This document shows, in pieces, positions 26,371 through 35,939 of a DNA stretch of 64,000 nucleotides. Location: NCBI RefSeq assembly GCF_023558375.1, contig NZ_CP083761.1:1229001-1293000 (forward strand), written 5' to 3'. Each line of letters opens with the position of its first letter. Position 1 is the stretch's first letter. Under the pieces are notes generated by a model. The model saw nothing but the letters and a program-made list of their open reading frames with translations. It made no database searches and was not told the origin of the DNA. A program made the position numbers and the translations under genes. This stretch comes from Chroococcidiopsis sp. CCMEE 29 (lineage in GTDB: Bacteria; Cyanobacteriota; Cyanobacteriia; Cyanobacteriales; Chroococcidiopsidaceae).

Positions 26371-27627
26371 ATGTTGACACTAAACTACACCTATCGAATT
26401 TATCCAGATAGCGTTCAACAAGCCGCTCTAGACGAATGGCTAGAAACTTGTCGGCTTTCCTACAACTATGCGTTGCGGGAATTGAAGGACTGGATAGCTT
26501 CGAGAAAATGTTCCATAGACAGATGTAGTTTAGAGTCGGAATATATCATGAGCGCTGACTATCCTTTCCCTGGATACCATCAGCAACAAAACAATCTCCC
26601 CAAAGCGAAGAAATTATTTCCCCATCTCGCAGTAGTACCTTCTCAAGTGTTGCAAACCAACATTAGAAGGCTGCACGACGCTTGGGATTTCTTCCAAAAA
26701 AGGGGATTTGGATTTGCGAGGTTCAAAAAGTATGGACAGATGAAGTCGATACTTTTTCCTCAGTTCAAGACTAATCCAATTACAGGTTGGCAGGTAAGTT
26801 TACCCAAATTAGGGAAGGTGCAAATAAACTTGCATCGACCTATACCGGATGGCTTTGCTGTCAAACAGATCAGGATAGTCAAAAAGGCAGTGGGTTGGTT
26901 CGCAATTATTTCTATTTCATCAGATGTAGAAATCCCGCAACCACTTCCCCACGGTCATTTGATTGGTGTTGATGTCGGATTGATCAACTACTTAGCAACC
27001 AGTGATGGTTTTGTAGAACCAGGACGCAAATTTTTCCGAGACTTGCATCGTCGGCTGAAAGTGCTACAACGCAGGCTGTCGAAGAAAACTAAACGTTCTA
27101 AGAACTACGACAAAGCAAGGTCTAGAGTAGAAAAACAACACAACCACATCCACTTCAAGCGCAAGGACTACCAGTTCAAGCTTGCCCATAAACTGTGTGA
27201 CATGGCGGATTCTATATTCGTTGAGGATATAGATTTTCGGACTATGGCAAAAGGGTTTTTAGGCAAGCATACAATAGATGCGGCATTTGGGCAGTTTAGA
27301 AATATCCTCAAATATGTTGGTTACAGGCGAGGTAAATTTGTTGCCGAAGTTGACCACAAAGGCTCGAGTCAGACTTGTCCTAACTGCCGCATTGAAGTGA
27401 GAAAACAGTTGGGAGATAGGCGGCACTTCTGTCCAGAGTGTCTCCACGAATGTGACAGAGATATTGCTTCAGCCCAAGAACTATGTAATCGGGGTATAGA
27501 AACGTATCCAGGGACTCTGGAAAAGCAAGAAATTGACTCTCAAGTCGTACTGTCGGGGGTGATGAGCCTAGACAAGTGGCGTAGGGGAGTAATGCCCAGC
27601 AGTGATGTTGGGAAGCCCCCACTGTAA
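26371..27627 (+). CDS. tnpB: TnpB RNA-guided endonuclease, intact
   Basis: 418-residue TnpB (IS1341/IS605 OrfB type). RuvC-like catalytic parts: GVDVGLINYL near residue 200 (Asp), VEDIDFRTMA near 285 (Glu), and DRDIASAQ near 365 (Asp). The zinc ribbon is CPNC...CPEC at about 338-357. Homologues use a right-end-derived RNA to cut target DNA next to a short motif, and help the element persist. No TnpA gene is adjacent, so movement needs TnpA in trans. Frame is uninterrupted. A possible promoter (TAGAAT, near 26359) precedes the ATG. Confidence 0.88.
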   Translation: MLTLNYTYRIYPDSVQQAALDEWLETCRLSYNYALRELKDWIASRKCSIDRCSLESEYIMSADYPFPGYHQQQNNLPKAKKLFPHLAVVPSQVLQTNIRRLHDAWDFFQKRGFGFARFKKYGQMKSILFPQFKTNPITGWQVSLPKLGKVQINLHRPIPDGFAVKQIRIVKKAVGWFAIISISSDVEIPQPLPHGHLIGVDVGLINYLATSDGFVEPGRKFFRDLHRRLKVLQRRLSKKTKRSKNYDKARSRVEKQHNHIHFKRKDYQFKLAHKLCDMADSIFVEDIDFRTMAKGFLGKHTIDAAFGQFRNILKYVGYRRGKFVAEVDHKGSSQTCPNCRIEVRKQLGDRRHFCPECLHECDRDIASAQELCNRGIETYPGTLEKQEIDSQVVLSGVMSLDKWRRGVMPSSDVGKPPL

Positions 27628-27653
27628 TCTCTGATTTAGTGGGGAGGATGTCA
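27617..27653 (+). mobile_element. Right end of the intact TnpB element
   Basis: Hairpin CCCCACT (27617-27623) / AGTGGGG (27638-27644) followed by AGGATGTCA, the layout of IS200/IS605 right ends. The guide RNA of TnpB is expected to end here and read into flanking DNA from about 27654. The TCA at 27651-27653 forms the TGA stop of the convergent TM2 gene. The left end is less clear, near 26310-26340, where AGTAGT and ACTACT could form a hairpin. Confidence 0.6.
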
Positions 27654-28052
27654 CACAATTCGATCCAGCAGCTGACGGCGCTTTTGCTCAAATTCATACT
27701 CTGAAATTAGCCCATCCTGGCGTAGGTCATCTAGTTCGCGCAACGCATCGGCGATCGCACTTACATTAGTCGTCTCAACAGCCGCTGGTGGATTGGGTAT
27801 CGTCGGCGAAAAACTTGCACTTCCCAGCTCGAGATTAAAGTTGCGGTCAAATTCATCGCTATCTTGGGACAAATACCAAAAGCCTTCTATAGCACTGGCA
27901 ACACGGGGAATGGGTGTCCACGAGAGAAGCACATACAGCAGCCCCCACCAAGGCTGTCCCAGGTAAAACTTGTGTAATCCGGCGATCGGCATTAAAGTTC
28001 CCGCAAAAGCCAGAATGGCGGCAACTTTTCGATTTTTTAGCTTACTCAACAT
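27651..28052 (-). CDS. TM2-SHOCT domain membrane protein
   Basis: 133 residues. A TM2-type hairpin occupies residues 9-60 (FAGTLMPIAGLHKFYLGQPW WGLLYVLLSWTPIP), and the C-terminal SHOCT motif is IADALRELDDLRQDGLISEY EFEQKRRQLL at about 100-130. Combination common in cyanobacteria, function unknown. The stop codon lies within the right end of the TnpB element, so the last residues may differ from the ancestral protein. Confidence 0.75.
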   Translation of the reverse strand: MLSKLKNRKVAAILAFAGTLMPIAGLHKFYLGQPWWGLLYVLLSWTPIPRVASAIEGFWYLSQDSDEFDRNFNLELGSASFSPTIPNPPAAVETTNVSAIADALRELDDLRQDGLISEYEFEQKRRQLLDRIV

Positions 28053-28356
28053 GCTCAGGGCAACTCCACAGCAGCCAAACTTATTGGGGAGCGAGAAGGT
28101 GCTCCTCGCTTCTTCACCTAAGTAATAACCTAAATGTCAATCTATAGATTGCAAAGCTTCTGTACTATCTGCAACCACCATCTTCCTCTATGATATTGAT
28201 TCGAGCAAAGTCTTGGCACGGCTGCGGGAACTCCGACGCCTTTAATCAAGTCCTTTTAGCCCAAAACTGAATAGAAACACTTTGTCTAGACTAGAATGAT
28301 ACTAGATGTAACAGGAAAAACTACTGAGTGTTCTCACTCAGTTTAACAACAGTAAT
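28053..28356. other. Intergenic region upstream of DUF1825 gene
   Basis: 304 bp without a supported gene. A perfect 8-bp stem-loop ACTGAGTG-TTCT-CACTCAGT at 28323-28342 sits 14 bp before the DUF1825 ATG, inside the probable 5' leader. A short frame ending FLYDIDSSKVLARLRELRRL near 28240 may be a coding relic, but nothing confirms it. Confidence 0.45.
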
Positions 28357-28680
28357 ATGGGATTTTTTGACTCTGAGATAGTTCAGCAAGAAGCCAGACA
28401 GCTGTTTGAGGATTATCAAGCTCTGATCCAGCTGGGTGGTAGCTACGGTAAATTTGACCGCGAGGGCAAAAAGCTATTTATCGATCAAATGGAAGCCCTG
28501 ATGGAGCGCTACCGGATTTTTATGAAGCGCTTCGAGCTTTCAGAAGATTTCATGGCCCAAATGACTGTAGAGCAGCTTAAAACTCAGGTAAGTCAGTTTG
28601 GGATCACGCCACAACAAATGTTTGACCAGATGAATTATACTTTGGAGCGCATGAAAGCTGATTTAGAAAAACAACCATAA
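28357..28680 (+). CDS. DUF1825 family protein
   Basis: 107 residues, all-helical: MGFFDSEIVQQEARQLFEDY, GKFDREGKKLFIDQMEALME, RYRIFMKRFELSEDFMAQMT. A core conserved protein of cyanobacteria and algal plastid relatives with no established function. Normal length and complete. The leader carries a strong hairpin just before the start codon, in the region where translation could be controlled. Confidence 0.85.
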   Translation: MGFFDSEIVQQEARQLFEDYQALIQLGGSYGKFDREGKKLFIDQMEALMERYRIFMKRFELSEDFMAQMTVEQLKTQVSQFGITPQQMFDQMNYTLERMKADLEKQP

Positions 28681-28767
28681 GAGGGGTCAGGAGTCAGAGG
28701 TCAGGGGTCAGGGAGAATTCACTCCTCACTTTTCACTTCTTGCCTATAGCCTCTAACCTCTAGTCGC

Positions 28768-30687
28768 CTATTTAGATGACGGTTTGTCAAACTGCGAAGG
28801 AGACCGGAACTGCTCTACTGGTAAATCCTTTAAAGCCTTTTGCATAAAGTCACGCCAGATGGGTGCAACAAAGCCGCCACCCGTAGCACCGTGACCCAAA
28901 GGTCTATAGTTGTCATTTCCTACCCAAACAGCAGTCGCTAACTGTGGTACATAGCCCACAAACCAGATGTCTCGTTCCGAGTTTGTAGTTCCCGTCTTTC
29001 CAGCTGCTGGACGACCGATCTGGGCAGCTCTGCCGGTACCATTAGTAATCACTCCCTGCATCACATCTGTGAGTGACGCTGCTGCCCAAGGCTCAAGCAT
29101 CAACTGAGGTTTAGGGGTATTATCTAGCAAGACATTACCATTACTATCAGTCACGCGGGCAATTACTGTCGGCTCAGACCGCCAGCCATAATTGGCAAAT
29201 GTGGCATAAGCGCTAGCCATTTCCAATGGAGTTAAACCGATCGCACCTAATGGTAAAGAAGGCACAGGTTCCATCGGACTATTGATACCCAGAATGCGAC
29301 AGGTTTCAATCACTTTACTCATCCCCACAGCGCTGCCAATTCTGATTGCTGGAATGTTGCGAGACACCTCTAGTGCTTTCCGAATAGACATCGGACCGTT
29401 AAAAGAACTATCGTAGTTTTTAGGACTATATATACCGCCAGGCACTCGATAACTCACCGGAGTATCTTGCACAATTGAGTTGGGCGTGTACTTGCCTGTG
29501 GCAAAAGCTGTGTAGTAGACAAACGGCTTAAACGCAGATCCAGGTTGGCGAATGGCTTGAGTTGCCCGGTTAAACTTACTTTTGCTGTAATCAACACCAC
29601 CGACCAACGCCTTAATAAATTGAGTACGTGGATCAACCGCTACCAAAGCCATTTGGTCAGCACGAACTCTCTGATCGCGGAGTCTTTTATGCCCAGCTTT
29701 GACACTTTCTTCCGCCATGCGTTGCATTTCGGCATCAACTGTAGTTTGCACCCGCATCCCGCCCTTTAGCACAGCTTCACGCCCAAATCGCTTCGCCAAC
29801 TCTTGAGCAGCTGCCTCTGTGACATAAGGTATGGCACTGCCTTGGAAAGATTTAATTTGACCGAGCTTGATTTCTTGCTGGCGGGCTGCGGCTTCTTCTT
29901 CAGGTGTAATCCATCCTAGCTCCCGCAGGCGGCTCAAGACGATTGCCTGGCGCTGTTTTGCTACCGTCATGCTGACAAACGGGCTGTAGTGTTCTGGCGC
30001 TTGGATTATACCTGCCATCATCGCCGACTCAGCCAAATTTAAATTCGCCGCAGACTTGCCGAAGTAGCTACGGGCTGCCGTTTGCACACCATAGTTGTTA
30101 TGACCCCAATAAACTTGATTGAGGTACATTTCCAAAATCTCGTCTTTGGTCAGGATTTGCTCCAACCGAATTGCCAATACTGCTTCTGCCACCTTGCGGC
30201 TAAACTTGCGCTTAGGAGAGAGAAATACATTTTTCACCAGCTGCATGGTGAGAGTTGAGCCGCCTTCCACCACTGAACCGCGCTGCCAGTTAACTAGAAC
30301 GGCGCGACCAACACCACTAGGGTTGATGCCGTGATGAGAGAAGAAGCTGCTATCTTCAATCGCTAGCACTGCCCGTTTGAGGTCTGGCGACATCCTATCG
30401 AGAGGTATAACTTCGCGGTTTGCTTCACCGTGAATTCTGGCAAGCAGTTTGCCGTTAATGTCGTAAAAGTATGATGTTTCTGAAGGAATGTAGTTGCGTA
30501 AAGATCTGACATCCGGTAGGTTACGGAAGCTAACTGCTAACCCAACCAGTCCTCCAGCTACAATGGCACTAGTCAACATGGTAAATGCCAGTAGGGTACC
30601 GCCAGTTACCTGACCAACTCCTTTGGCAAATTTAAAACCAGGTGATGGGTCTCTCGGTTGTTTTTTATGAACAATGCTAGACGACAC
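28768..30687 (-). CDS. Class A penicillin-binding protein (PBP1A family)
   Basis: Bifunctional peptidoglycan glycosyltransferase-transpeptidase of 639 residues. Membrane anchor at 27-53. Glycosyltransferase GT51 domain with catalytic Glu111 in EDSSFFSHHG, GGSTLTMQLVKN at 142-153 and LEMYLN at 185-190. Transpeptidase with S384-x-x-K387 (GSAFKP), S442-R-N444 and K564-T-G. All catalytic residues are present. Builds and crosslinks the wall on the periplasmic side. Cyanobacteria carry several class A paralogues, so its specific task is open. Confidence 0.92.
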   Translation of the reverse strand: MSSSIVHKKQPRDPSPGFKFAKGVGQVTGGTLLAFTMLTSAIVAGGLVGLAVSFRNLPDVRSLRNYIPSETSYFYDINGKLLARIHGEANREVIPLDRMSPDLKRAVLAIEDSSFFSHHGINPSGVGRAVLVNWQRGSVVEGGSTLTMQLVKNVFLSPKRKFSRKVAEAVLAIRLEQILTKDEILEMYLNQVYWGHNNYGVQTAARSYFGKSAANLNLAESAMMAGIIQAPEHYSPFVSMTVAKQRQAIVLSRLRELGWITPEEEAAARQQEIKLGQIKSFQGSAIPYVTEAAAQELAKRFGREAVLKGGMRVQTTVDAEMQRMAEESVKAGHKRLRDQRVRADQMALVAVDPRTQFIKALVGGVDYSKSKFNRATQAIRQPGSAFKPFVYYTAFATGKYTPNSIVQDTPVSYRVPGGIYSPKNYDSSFNGPMSIRKALEVSRNIPAIRIGSAVGMSKVIETCRILGINSPMEPVPSLPLGAIGLTPLEMASAYATFANYGWRSEPTVIARVTDSNGNVLLDNTPKPQLMLEPWAAASLTDVMQGVITNGTGRAAQIGRPAAGKTGTTNSERDIWFVGYVPQLATAVWVGNDNYRPLGHGATGGGFVAPIWRDFMQKALKDLPVEQFRSPSQFDKPSSK

Positions 30688-30856
30688 AGTGATTTCACTT
30701 CCTCACTTATAGTGAAGGGCGTAAATTTGACGGCGAAAACAGGCGGTTAATTGCCACTATATTAGTCTGACAACTAAGGTATTGAGAAGGTTGCGAGTGA
30801 GCGTAACAAATTTAACTGTGATTGGGCAAGATATAATCGATAGTCAGTCTTCCAGT

Positions 30857-32065
30857 ATGACGCAAAGTAACGCTTGGCTACATCGCGGCGTCAGTGAGAT
30901 TTTTCCGGATCAGGCTGATTCTGACAATCCAGCTGAGAGCCTAGATAAGCTGCTGGCAACTACGAACCGACCTTTGCGAGTCAAGTTAGGAATTGACCCT
31001 ACTGGTACTGACATTCACCTCGGTCATAGTATCCCAGTAAGGAAACTACGAGCGTTTCAGGATGCTGGGCACATAGCAGTTTTAATTATTGGTGATTTTA
31101 CCGCTAGAATTGGCGATCCGACAGGTAAATCGGAGGTGCGTCGCCAACTGACCGAGGAGATGGTGGCTCAAAATGCCAAGAATTATTTGAACCAGGTTGA
31201 TCCTATTTTAGATTTTGACACACCAGGAAGGTTAGAAGTTCGCTACAACTCAGAGTGGCTATCGAAGCTAGATTTAGCGAAAATTTTAGAATTGTTGTCC
31301 ACGATGACTGTGGGACAAATGCTAGCAAAGGAAGGGTTTTCAGAACGTTATGAACAAGAAAATCCAATTTTTCTGCATGAGTTCCTCTACCCGTTAATGC
31401 AGGGCTATGATTCTGTTGCCGTTGAGGCAGATGTGGAATTGGGAGGTACAGACCAAAAGTTTAATATTGCCGTAGGGCGAGATTTGCAACGGCATTTTGG
31501 GCTAAAGCCTCAGTTTGGAGTGCTGATGCCAATTTTGCTAGGCACAGATGGAGTGCAGAAAATGTCGAAGTCGCTGGGAAATTATGTAGGGTTATCAGCA
31601 GATCCGCTGCCGATGTATTCCAGGCTGGAGAAGATTCCCGATCATTTGCTAGAGCGATATTTTGAGTTATTGACAGATTTTCCACTGGATAAATTGCCAG
31701 AAAATCCACGCGATCGCCAGAAACTGCTTGCCCTCGAGATTGTCAGTCAGTACCACGGTGAGGAAGCAGCAAAGCAGGCTCAGCAGGCAGCTTTGTCCTT
31801 AGTTCAGGGAAGCAAGACTGATACAACAGCTGTCCCAGAATTTTCGCTCTCAAATATCCAGTTTCCCGCTAAGTTGTCTTACATTCTCAGTGCCAGTGGC
31901 TTGTGCCAAAGTAACTCTGATGCTCGCAGACAGATTCAAGGCAGTGCAGTGCGGCTAGATGGCGATCGCGTTACTCAAGTAGATATATCCTTTGATGACC
32001 CAGCCCAATTGTACGACCGCGTTTTACAAGTCGGGAAAAACAAATTTGTCCGATTGGTAAAGTAA
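30857..32065 (+). CDS. tyrS: Tyrosine--tRNA ligase
   Basis: Class I aminoacyl-tRNA synthetase of 402 residues from ATG 30857; an upstream in-frame TTG at 30782 is unlikely. HLGH at 54-57 is the HIGH motif and KMSKS is at 235-239. An S4 RNA-binding domain closes the protein ([26 protein letters not shown]). Charges tRNA-Tyr with tyrosine using ATP. Divergent from the penicillin-binding protein gene and 38 bp upstream of pyrF, in the same direction. Confidence 0.93.
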   Translation: MTQSNAWLHRGVSEIFPDQADSDNPAESLDKLLATTNRPLRVKLGIDPTGTDIHLGHSIPVRKLRAFQDAGHIAVLIIGDFTARIGDPTGKSEVRRQLTEEMVAQNAKNYLNQVDPILDFDTPGRLEVRYNSEWLSKLDLAKILELLSTMTVGQMLAKEGFSERYEQENPIFLHEFLYPLMQGYDSVAVEADVELGGTDQKFNIAVGRDLQRHFGLKPQFGVLMPILLGTDGVQKMSKSLGNYVGLSADPLPMYSRLEKIPDHLLERYFELLTDFPLDKLPENPRDRQKLLALEIVSQYHGEEAAKQAQQAALSLVQGSKTDTTAVPEFSLSNIQFPAKLSYILSASGLCQSNSDARRQIQGSAVRLDGDRVTQVDISFDDPAQLYDRVLQVGKNKFVRLVK

Positions 32066-32103
32066 TCAAGTGGAAGTTCTTAAAATCCCTCGCCCCTCTC
32101 CAA

Positions 32104-32823
32104 ATGTCAATCACAGACCGCATTATCGTCCCCCTAGATGTGCCGACTCAGGCGGCAGCGATCGCCCTGATCGATCAGCTGCCTGAAGTTACTTTCTGGA
32201 AGGTCGGTTTAGAGCTATTTGTCAGCAGTGGTCCTGGAATTTTAGCAGCGCTCAAAACCAGGCAAAAGCGCATCTTCTTGGATCTAAAATTTCACGATAT
32301 CCCTAACACCGTTGCTGGGGCTTGTCGGGCAGCTGCTCGTTATGGTGTTGATTTATTAACTATCCATGCCGCCTCTGGTAGAGAGGCACTAACTTTAGCT
32401 GGTGCAGCAGTGCAGGAGGGAGCAAATGAAGCGGGTGTCTCACCCCCTAAGCTAATTGCGATTACCCTGCTAACAAGTATTTCGTCGCGACAACTGGCAT
32501 TTGATTTAAAAATTCCCTTAGAGTTGCCAGAGTATGCTTTACAAATGGCACTGCTAGCTCAAGATACAGAGCTAAATGGGGCAGTTTGCTCTCCCCAAGA
32601 GGTGGAAAAACTGCGGCAAACGTGTGGCGACGACTTTTTGCTGGTTTGTCCGGGAGTGCGGCCTGCTTGGGCAAGTGCGGGAGACCAAAAGCGATCGCTC
32701 ACCCCAGCACAAGCAATCAAAGCTGGAGCAGATTACTTAGTAATTGGACGACCAATTACTGCTGCTTCTGACCCGCAATCAGCTTGGAGCCAGATTTGTG
32801 ACGAATTGGCAACTGTTTTATGA
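32104..32823 (+). CDS. pyrF: Orotidine 5'-phosphate decarboxylase
   Basis: 239 residues. Final step of UMP synthesis: OMP to UMP plus CO2. The group I signature [13 protein letters not shown] spans 58-70 with catalytic Asp60, Lys62 and Asp65. VCPGVRP near 187 and [11 protein letters not shown] near 221 are the phosphate-binding loops. Start ATG follows a pyrimidine-rich CCCTCGCCCCTCTCC stretch, with no Shine-Dalgarno. The stop overlaps the next gene's start (ATGA), suggesting coupled translation. Confidence 0.94.
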   Translation: MSITDRIIVPLDVPTQAAAIALIDQLPEVTFWKVGLELFVSSGPGILAALKTRQKRIFLDLKFHDIPNTVAGACRAAARYGVDLLTIHAASGREALTLAGAAVQEGANEAGVSPPKLIAITLLTSISSRQLAFDLKIPLELPEYALQMALLAQDTELNGAVCSPQEVEKLRQTCGDDFLLVCPGVRPAWASAGDQKRSLTPAQAIKAGADYLVIGRPITAASDPQSAWSQICDELATVL

Positions 32824-33419
32824 AGTTAGGGGTCAGGGAGCGGAATGGTAGATTATGCATTCTGGCTTTTAGCATTTGGCTTTTGGCTTCTGGCTTCTCG
32901 TCGCTTTCTGCTCACTCCACTCCTCACTCCTCGCTCCTCACTCTTCACTCTACTAATTGCCAAGAGCAAGATTTAGAGACACTAACAGCTCAGCTGTTAC
33001 AGAATTTACCTAGCTATGCTAATAGAGTTAGCCAACGTGCCCGTCGCCTAGACAGAACAATTGACATTTATAGTTATGTACTTCTAGCAGGTCGCCCAGA
33101 GTTTGAACCCTTAACGCTTGGTCCGGGTGAGTATATTCCAGTCGATCCAGCGACTATGACACAGCAACCCCAGCAGGTATTTATCACCACCTTAGAGCGG
33201 CAGTACGTAGACGGGAAACCAGTTGAATTGCAGCAATACCACTGGTTATTTTTAACTAAAACTAGTAGCGGTTGGCGGTTAGCAATGATGTTTTCTCGCA
33301 CTGGCGGCTACCCAGGTGAAAACCCTCCTACGCCGCCGCGAGAAAGTAGTAACGGCGTTATTGCCCAAGCAATCAGAACTTGGTTGCGCGATTGTCGAGC
33401 TGAAAATGTTAGGGATTAA
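32820..33419 (+). CDS. Conserved exported protein of unknown function
   Basis: 199 residues with an N-terminal hydrophobic segment (residues 10-31) that could be a signal peptide. Residues 31-46 ([14 protein letters not shown] region) are encoded by CTCACTC-type tandem repeats, so the mature start may be repeat-derived padding. The conserved body includes [33 protein letters not shown] and [21 protein letters not shown] recall cyanobacterial homologues but no function. Starts by a 4-bp overlap with pyrF. Confidence 0.7.
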   Translation: MKLGVRERNGRLCILAFSIWLLASGFSSLSAHSTPHSSLLTLHSTNCQEQDLETLTAQLLQNLPSYANRVSQRARRLDRTIDIYSYVLLAGRPEFEPLTLGPGEYIPVDPATMTQQPQQVFITTLERQYVDGKPVELQQYHWLFLTKTSSGWRLAMMFSRTGGYPGENPPTPPRESSNGVIAQAIRTWLRDCRAENVRD

Positions 33420-33522
33420 GCTGATGTGCCTTCAAGTTGCATGTTCAGACTCCTAGAAGACGCGGTGACGCCCCAACGCGGGGATGCAATTTAAATGCCA
33501 ATTAACTTAACAACAAAAGGGT

Positions 33523-34941
33523 TCAAGGCCTGAAGTTTAGTTTCCTATTGTGCTCGTTGCCACTACTTGCTTTTAGCTGTAGCAGCCACTGGGGAAGTAA
33601 AGTCCTGGTTATAGGCTGGTCATTCTCGTGACCATTTTTAGCTCGAACGGGAGCAGAATTAGCGCTATCCAAGCTTGGAATTTCAGGAATCGCTTGATTA
33701 TCTATGCCTGTACTCTTAGTTCCAGTCTTTGGCTTGTTTACAGCAGTTGTTAAAGAATCGAGCGTTTCTGCCACCTGAACTTCCTGCTGTAGCTGCTCGG
33801 TTGAAGACACTAAACCACTCAGACCATCGATCAGTTCCCGTAGATTTTGGCGAAAGGCGGGATCGCCGGTTAGCTCATCTAGATCTGATGTGATCTTCTG
33901 AGCATTTTGAAAAGTCACTCTGGCAGAGTCTAAGGTTTGTTGCAGCACTAGCAGGTTAGTGGGAGTGCTAAGGGCATTAGAGACATCTCGTAAATTCGCT
34001 GATGCCTGAGCTGCATTTGCTGACAGGGTTTCTAAGTTCTGTAGCAACTCTCCCTGAGTCACACGATTGAGTGTAGGAGAAAGAGTGTCTACTGTAGTAC
34101 GTAGTTGTTCGCTAGTTTGGTTGAGGTTGTTCAATGCCGTGACGAGAGCGGAGCGGTTCGTTGTCACCAGAGTATCGAGGTTGGCGATCAAACGATTCGC
34201 CTGAGCAGCGGTTAAGCGGATTTGGTCAGCCGTTGCACCAAATTGAGCTGAGGTTTTTTCAGTCGATGCACTGATTTGATTGACTGCCCGCTCTACCGAA
34301 TTTGCTGTAGCCGAAAAGTTGTTGAGCTGTTGTTGCGTAGCCTTCGTCAAACCAGAGAGTTCACGGGTGAGCTGCGCTACTCCCGCTGCTGCAATGGATG
34401 TATTTTTTACCGCTTCATTGAGGTTGGCATATACTTCCGGATCGCTGTAGACACTAGCAAAGCGAGTTGAGAAGCGAATCAGTTCATCAACACTGATCCC
34501 AATCTGCCCTGACAAACGAGAGCCATCACAGACAATGAGGGTACGATCGCAATTGGCGTCAAGTGGCTTAGCAGCAACTTCCCCAACTGACAACGGCTTT
34601 TCGGGAGTGATATCAATACTGACTTCACTAATCAGACCAGACTGGTTAGCTTCAACTACCACATCACGCGGGATGATTAAGTCAGCTGAGCCAATTTCAA
34701 CATACACTTCAACTCCATTTGGTGTAGGTCTGATAGCGGAAATATTGCCAACAGTAACACCACGAAACCTAACTGCTGCTCCCTCTTGCATCCCGTTAAC
34801 TCTGGGAAACTCAATTACAGCGTTGTAGCTACGCTGACCAACATTCAAGCCCCGCAACCACAGAACCAGAGCGGCAAATAGCCCCACTCCCAACAGGATT
34901 AACAAACCAACAGAGCCTTCTCGAACTGTTCGCGATCGCAT
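33523..34941 (-). CDS. MCE/MlaD family lipid-transport protein
   Basis: 472 residues. One membrane helix (13-30, LLILLGVGLFAALVLWLRGL) then an MCE domain at about 38-115 (AVIEFPRVNGMQEGAAVRFR GVTVGNI). A very long helical stretch (about 165-400), rich in Asn, Gln, Thr and Leu, likely forms the coiled periplasmic needle seen in MCE tunnels. Chloroplast TGD2 is the plant counterpart. Works with the ATPase encoded directly upstream; the permease (MlaE/TGD1) is not in this window. Probably moves lipids between membranes. Confidence 0.85.
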   Translation of the reverse strand: MRSRTVREGSVGLLILLGVGLFAALVLWLRGLNVGQRSYNAVIEFPRVNGMQEGAAVRFRGVTVGNISAIRPTPNGVEVYVEIGSADLIIPRDVVVEANQSGLISEVSIDITPEKPLSVGEVAAKPLDANCDRTLIVCDGSRLSGQIGISVDELIRFSTRFASVYSDPEVYANLNEAVKNTSIAAAGVAQLTRELSGLTKATQQQLNNFSATANSVERAVNQISASTEKTSAQFGATADQIRLTAAQANRLIANLDTLVTTNRSALVTALNNLNQTSEQLRTTVDTLSPTLNRVTQGELLQNLETLSANAAQASANLRDVSNALSTPTNLLVLQQTLDSARVTFQNAQKITSDLDELTGDPAFRQNLRELIDGLSGLVSSTEQLQQEVQVAETLDSLTTAVNKPKTGTKSTGIDNQAIPEIPSLDSANSAPVRAKNGHENDQPITRTLLPQWLLQLKASSGNEHNRKLNFRP

Positions 34942-35021
34942 CTTAGTATCCCCCTCCTGCCATTTAGCTTTCAGCTACCAATTTTGGATTTTAGATTTTT
35001 GATGACTAACCCAAAATTGTC

Positions 35022-35804
35022 TTAGCCAACCACATGGATCGGTCCTTCCACACTGCCACTAAAAAACTGTCGAATTAATGAATTATCTGTGCTATTGATA
35101 TCATTTACATTTCCTGCCCACTGCACTTTACCTTGATAGAGAAATATAATTCGGTCAGCAGTGCGGCGGACGGTACTGTCTTGGTGAGTTACGATCGCAT
35201 AAGTGTTACAAAGTCCTTCTGTACATTGCAGTTGGCGGATTAAATCCTCAATCACTGTAGAAGCGATAGGGTCAAGACCAGCAGTGGGTTCATCGTACAG
35301 TAAAACTGCTGACGATTCTTCGGGGTTGTCAGGGTTAGACATCACTGCCCGCGCAAAACTGACCCGCTTGCGCATCCCACCCGATAACTCGGCAGGGTAG
35401 CGATCGCCAATCCCCGCCAAGCCGACCATCTCTAACCGTTGATTTACCAGCTCTCGTATGCGCGATCGCGGTAGCTTGGAGTGTTGATAAAGTGAAAAGC
35501 CAACATTTTCTGCTACCGTTAACGAATCAAACAAAGCTGCCTGCTGAAACACCATACCAATAGCAACTGGGTCTGGAGCATCTTCAATTAAGCCTCGGCG
35601 CTGCTGTCCTTGCACATAAACTTCCCCAGCATCTGGAGCCAGCAATCCAGCAATAATGCGTAGGATAGTTGATTTGCCAGTACCAGAAGGACCAATGATA
35701 GCCAATGCTTCTCCCTGGTAAATCGTTAGATCCACTTCATCCAAGACTACATTGCTGCCAAACGACTTACTAACGCTTTTTAGTTCAATCAACGGCTCAG
35801 CCAT
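35022..35804 (-). CDS. MlaF/TGD3-like ABC transporter ATPase
   Basis: 260 residues. Walker A GPSGTGKS at 38-45, signature LSGGM at 140-144 and Walker B VLLYDEPTAGLDP from 167. LSGGMRKRV is typical of MlaF-type ATPases that power MCE lipid transporters. It precedes the MCE protein by 80 bp on the same strand. The region just upstream ends at an IS1595 copy that marks an inversion breakpoint, so any former upstream partner is now separated. Confidence 0.88.
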   Translation of the reverse strand: MAEPLIELKSVSKSFGSNVVLDEVDLTIYQGEALAIIGPSGTGKSTILRIIAGLLAPDAGEVYVQGQQRRGLIEDAPDPVAIGMVFQQAALFDSLTVAENVGFSLYQHSKLPRSRIRELVNQRLEMVGLAGIGDRYPAELSGGMRKRVSFARAVMSNPDNPEESSAVLLYDEPTAGLDPIASTVIEDLIRQLQCTEGLCNTYAIVTHQDSTVRRTADRIIFLYQGKVQWAGNVNDINSTDNSLIRQFFSGSVEGPIHVVG

Positions 35805-35939
35805 CAGAAAGTTTTGAGTTCGTAGGGGCAGGTTTAACTCTTTGCCTTTACTCCCACAGTTTAGTCCTCACTTATAACTTTATCTTGTAATGAAGGCAGC
35901 TGGAGTTAGGGGTGCGATCACCCAAGAGCATTTTTTTGA

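Noticed and set aside
28140-28260. Coding relic FLYDIDSSKVLARLRELRRL
   Set aside because: No start, only about 20 residues and no homologue in the window.
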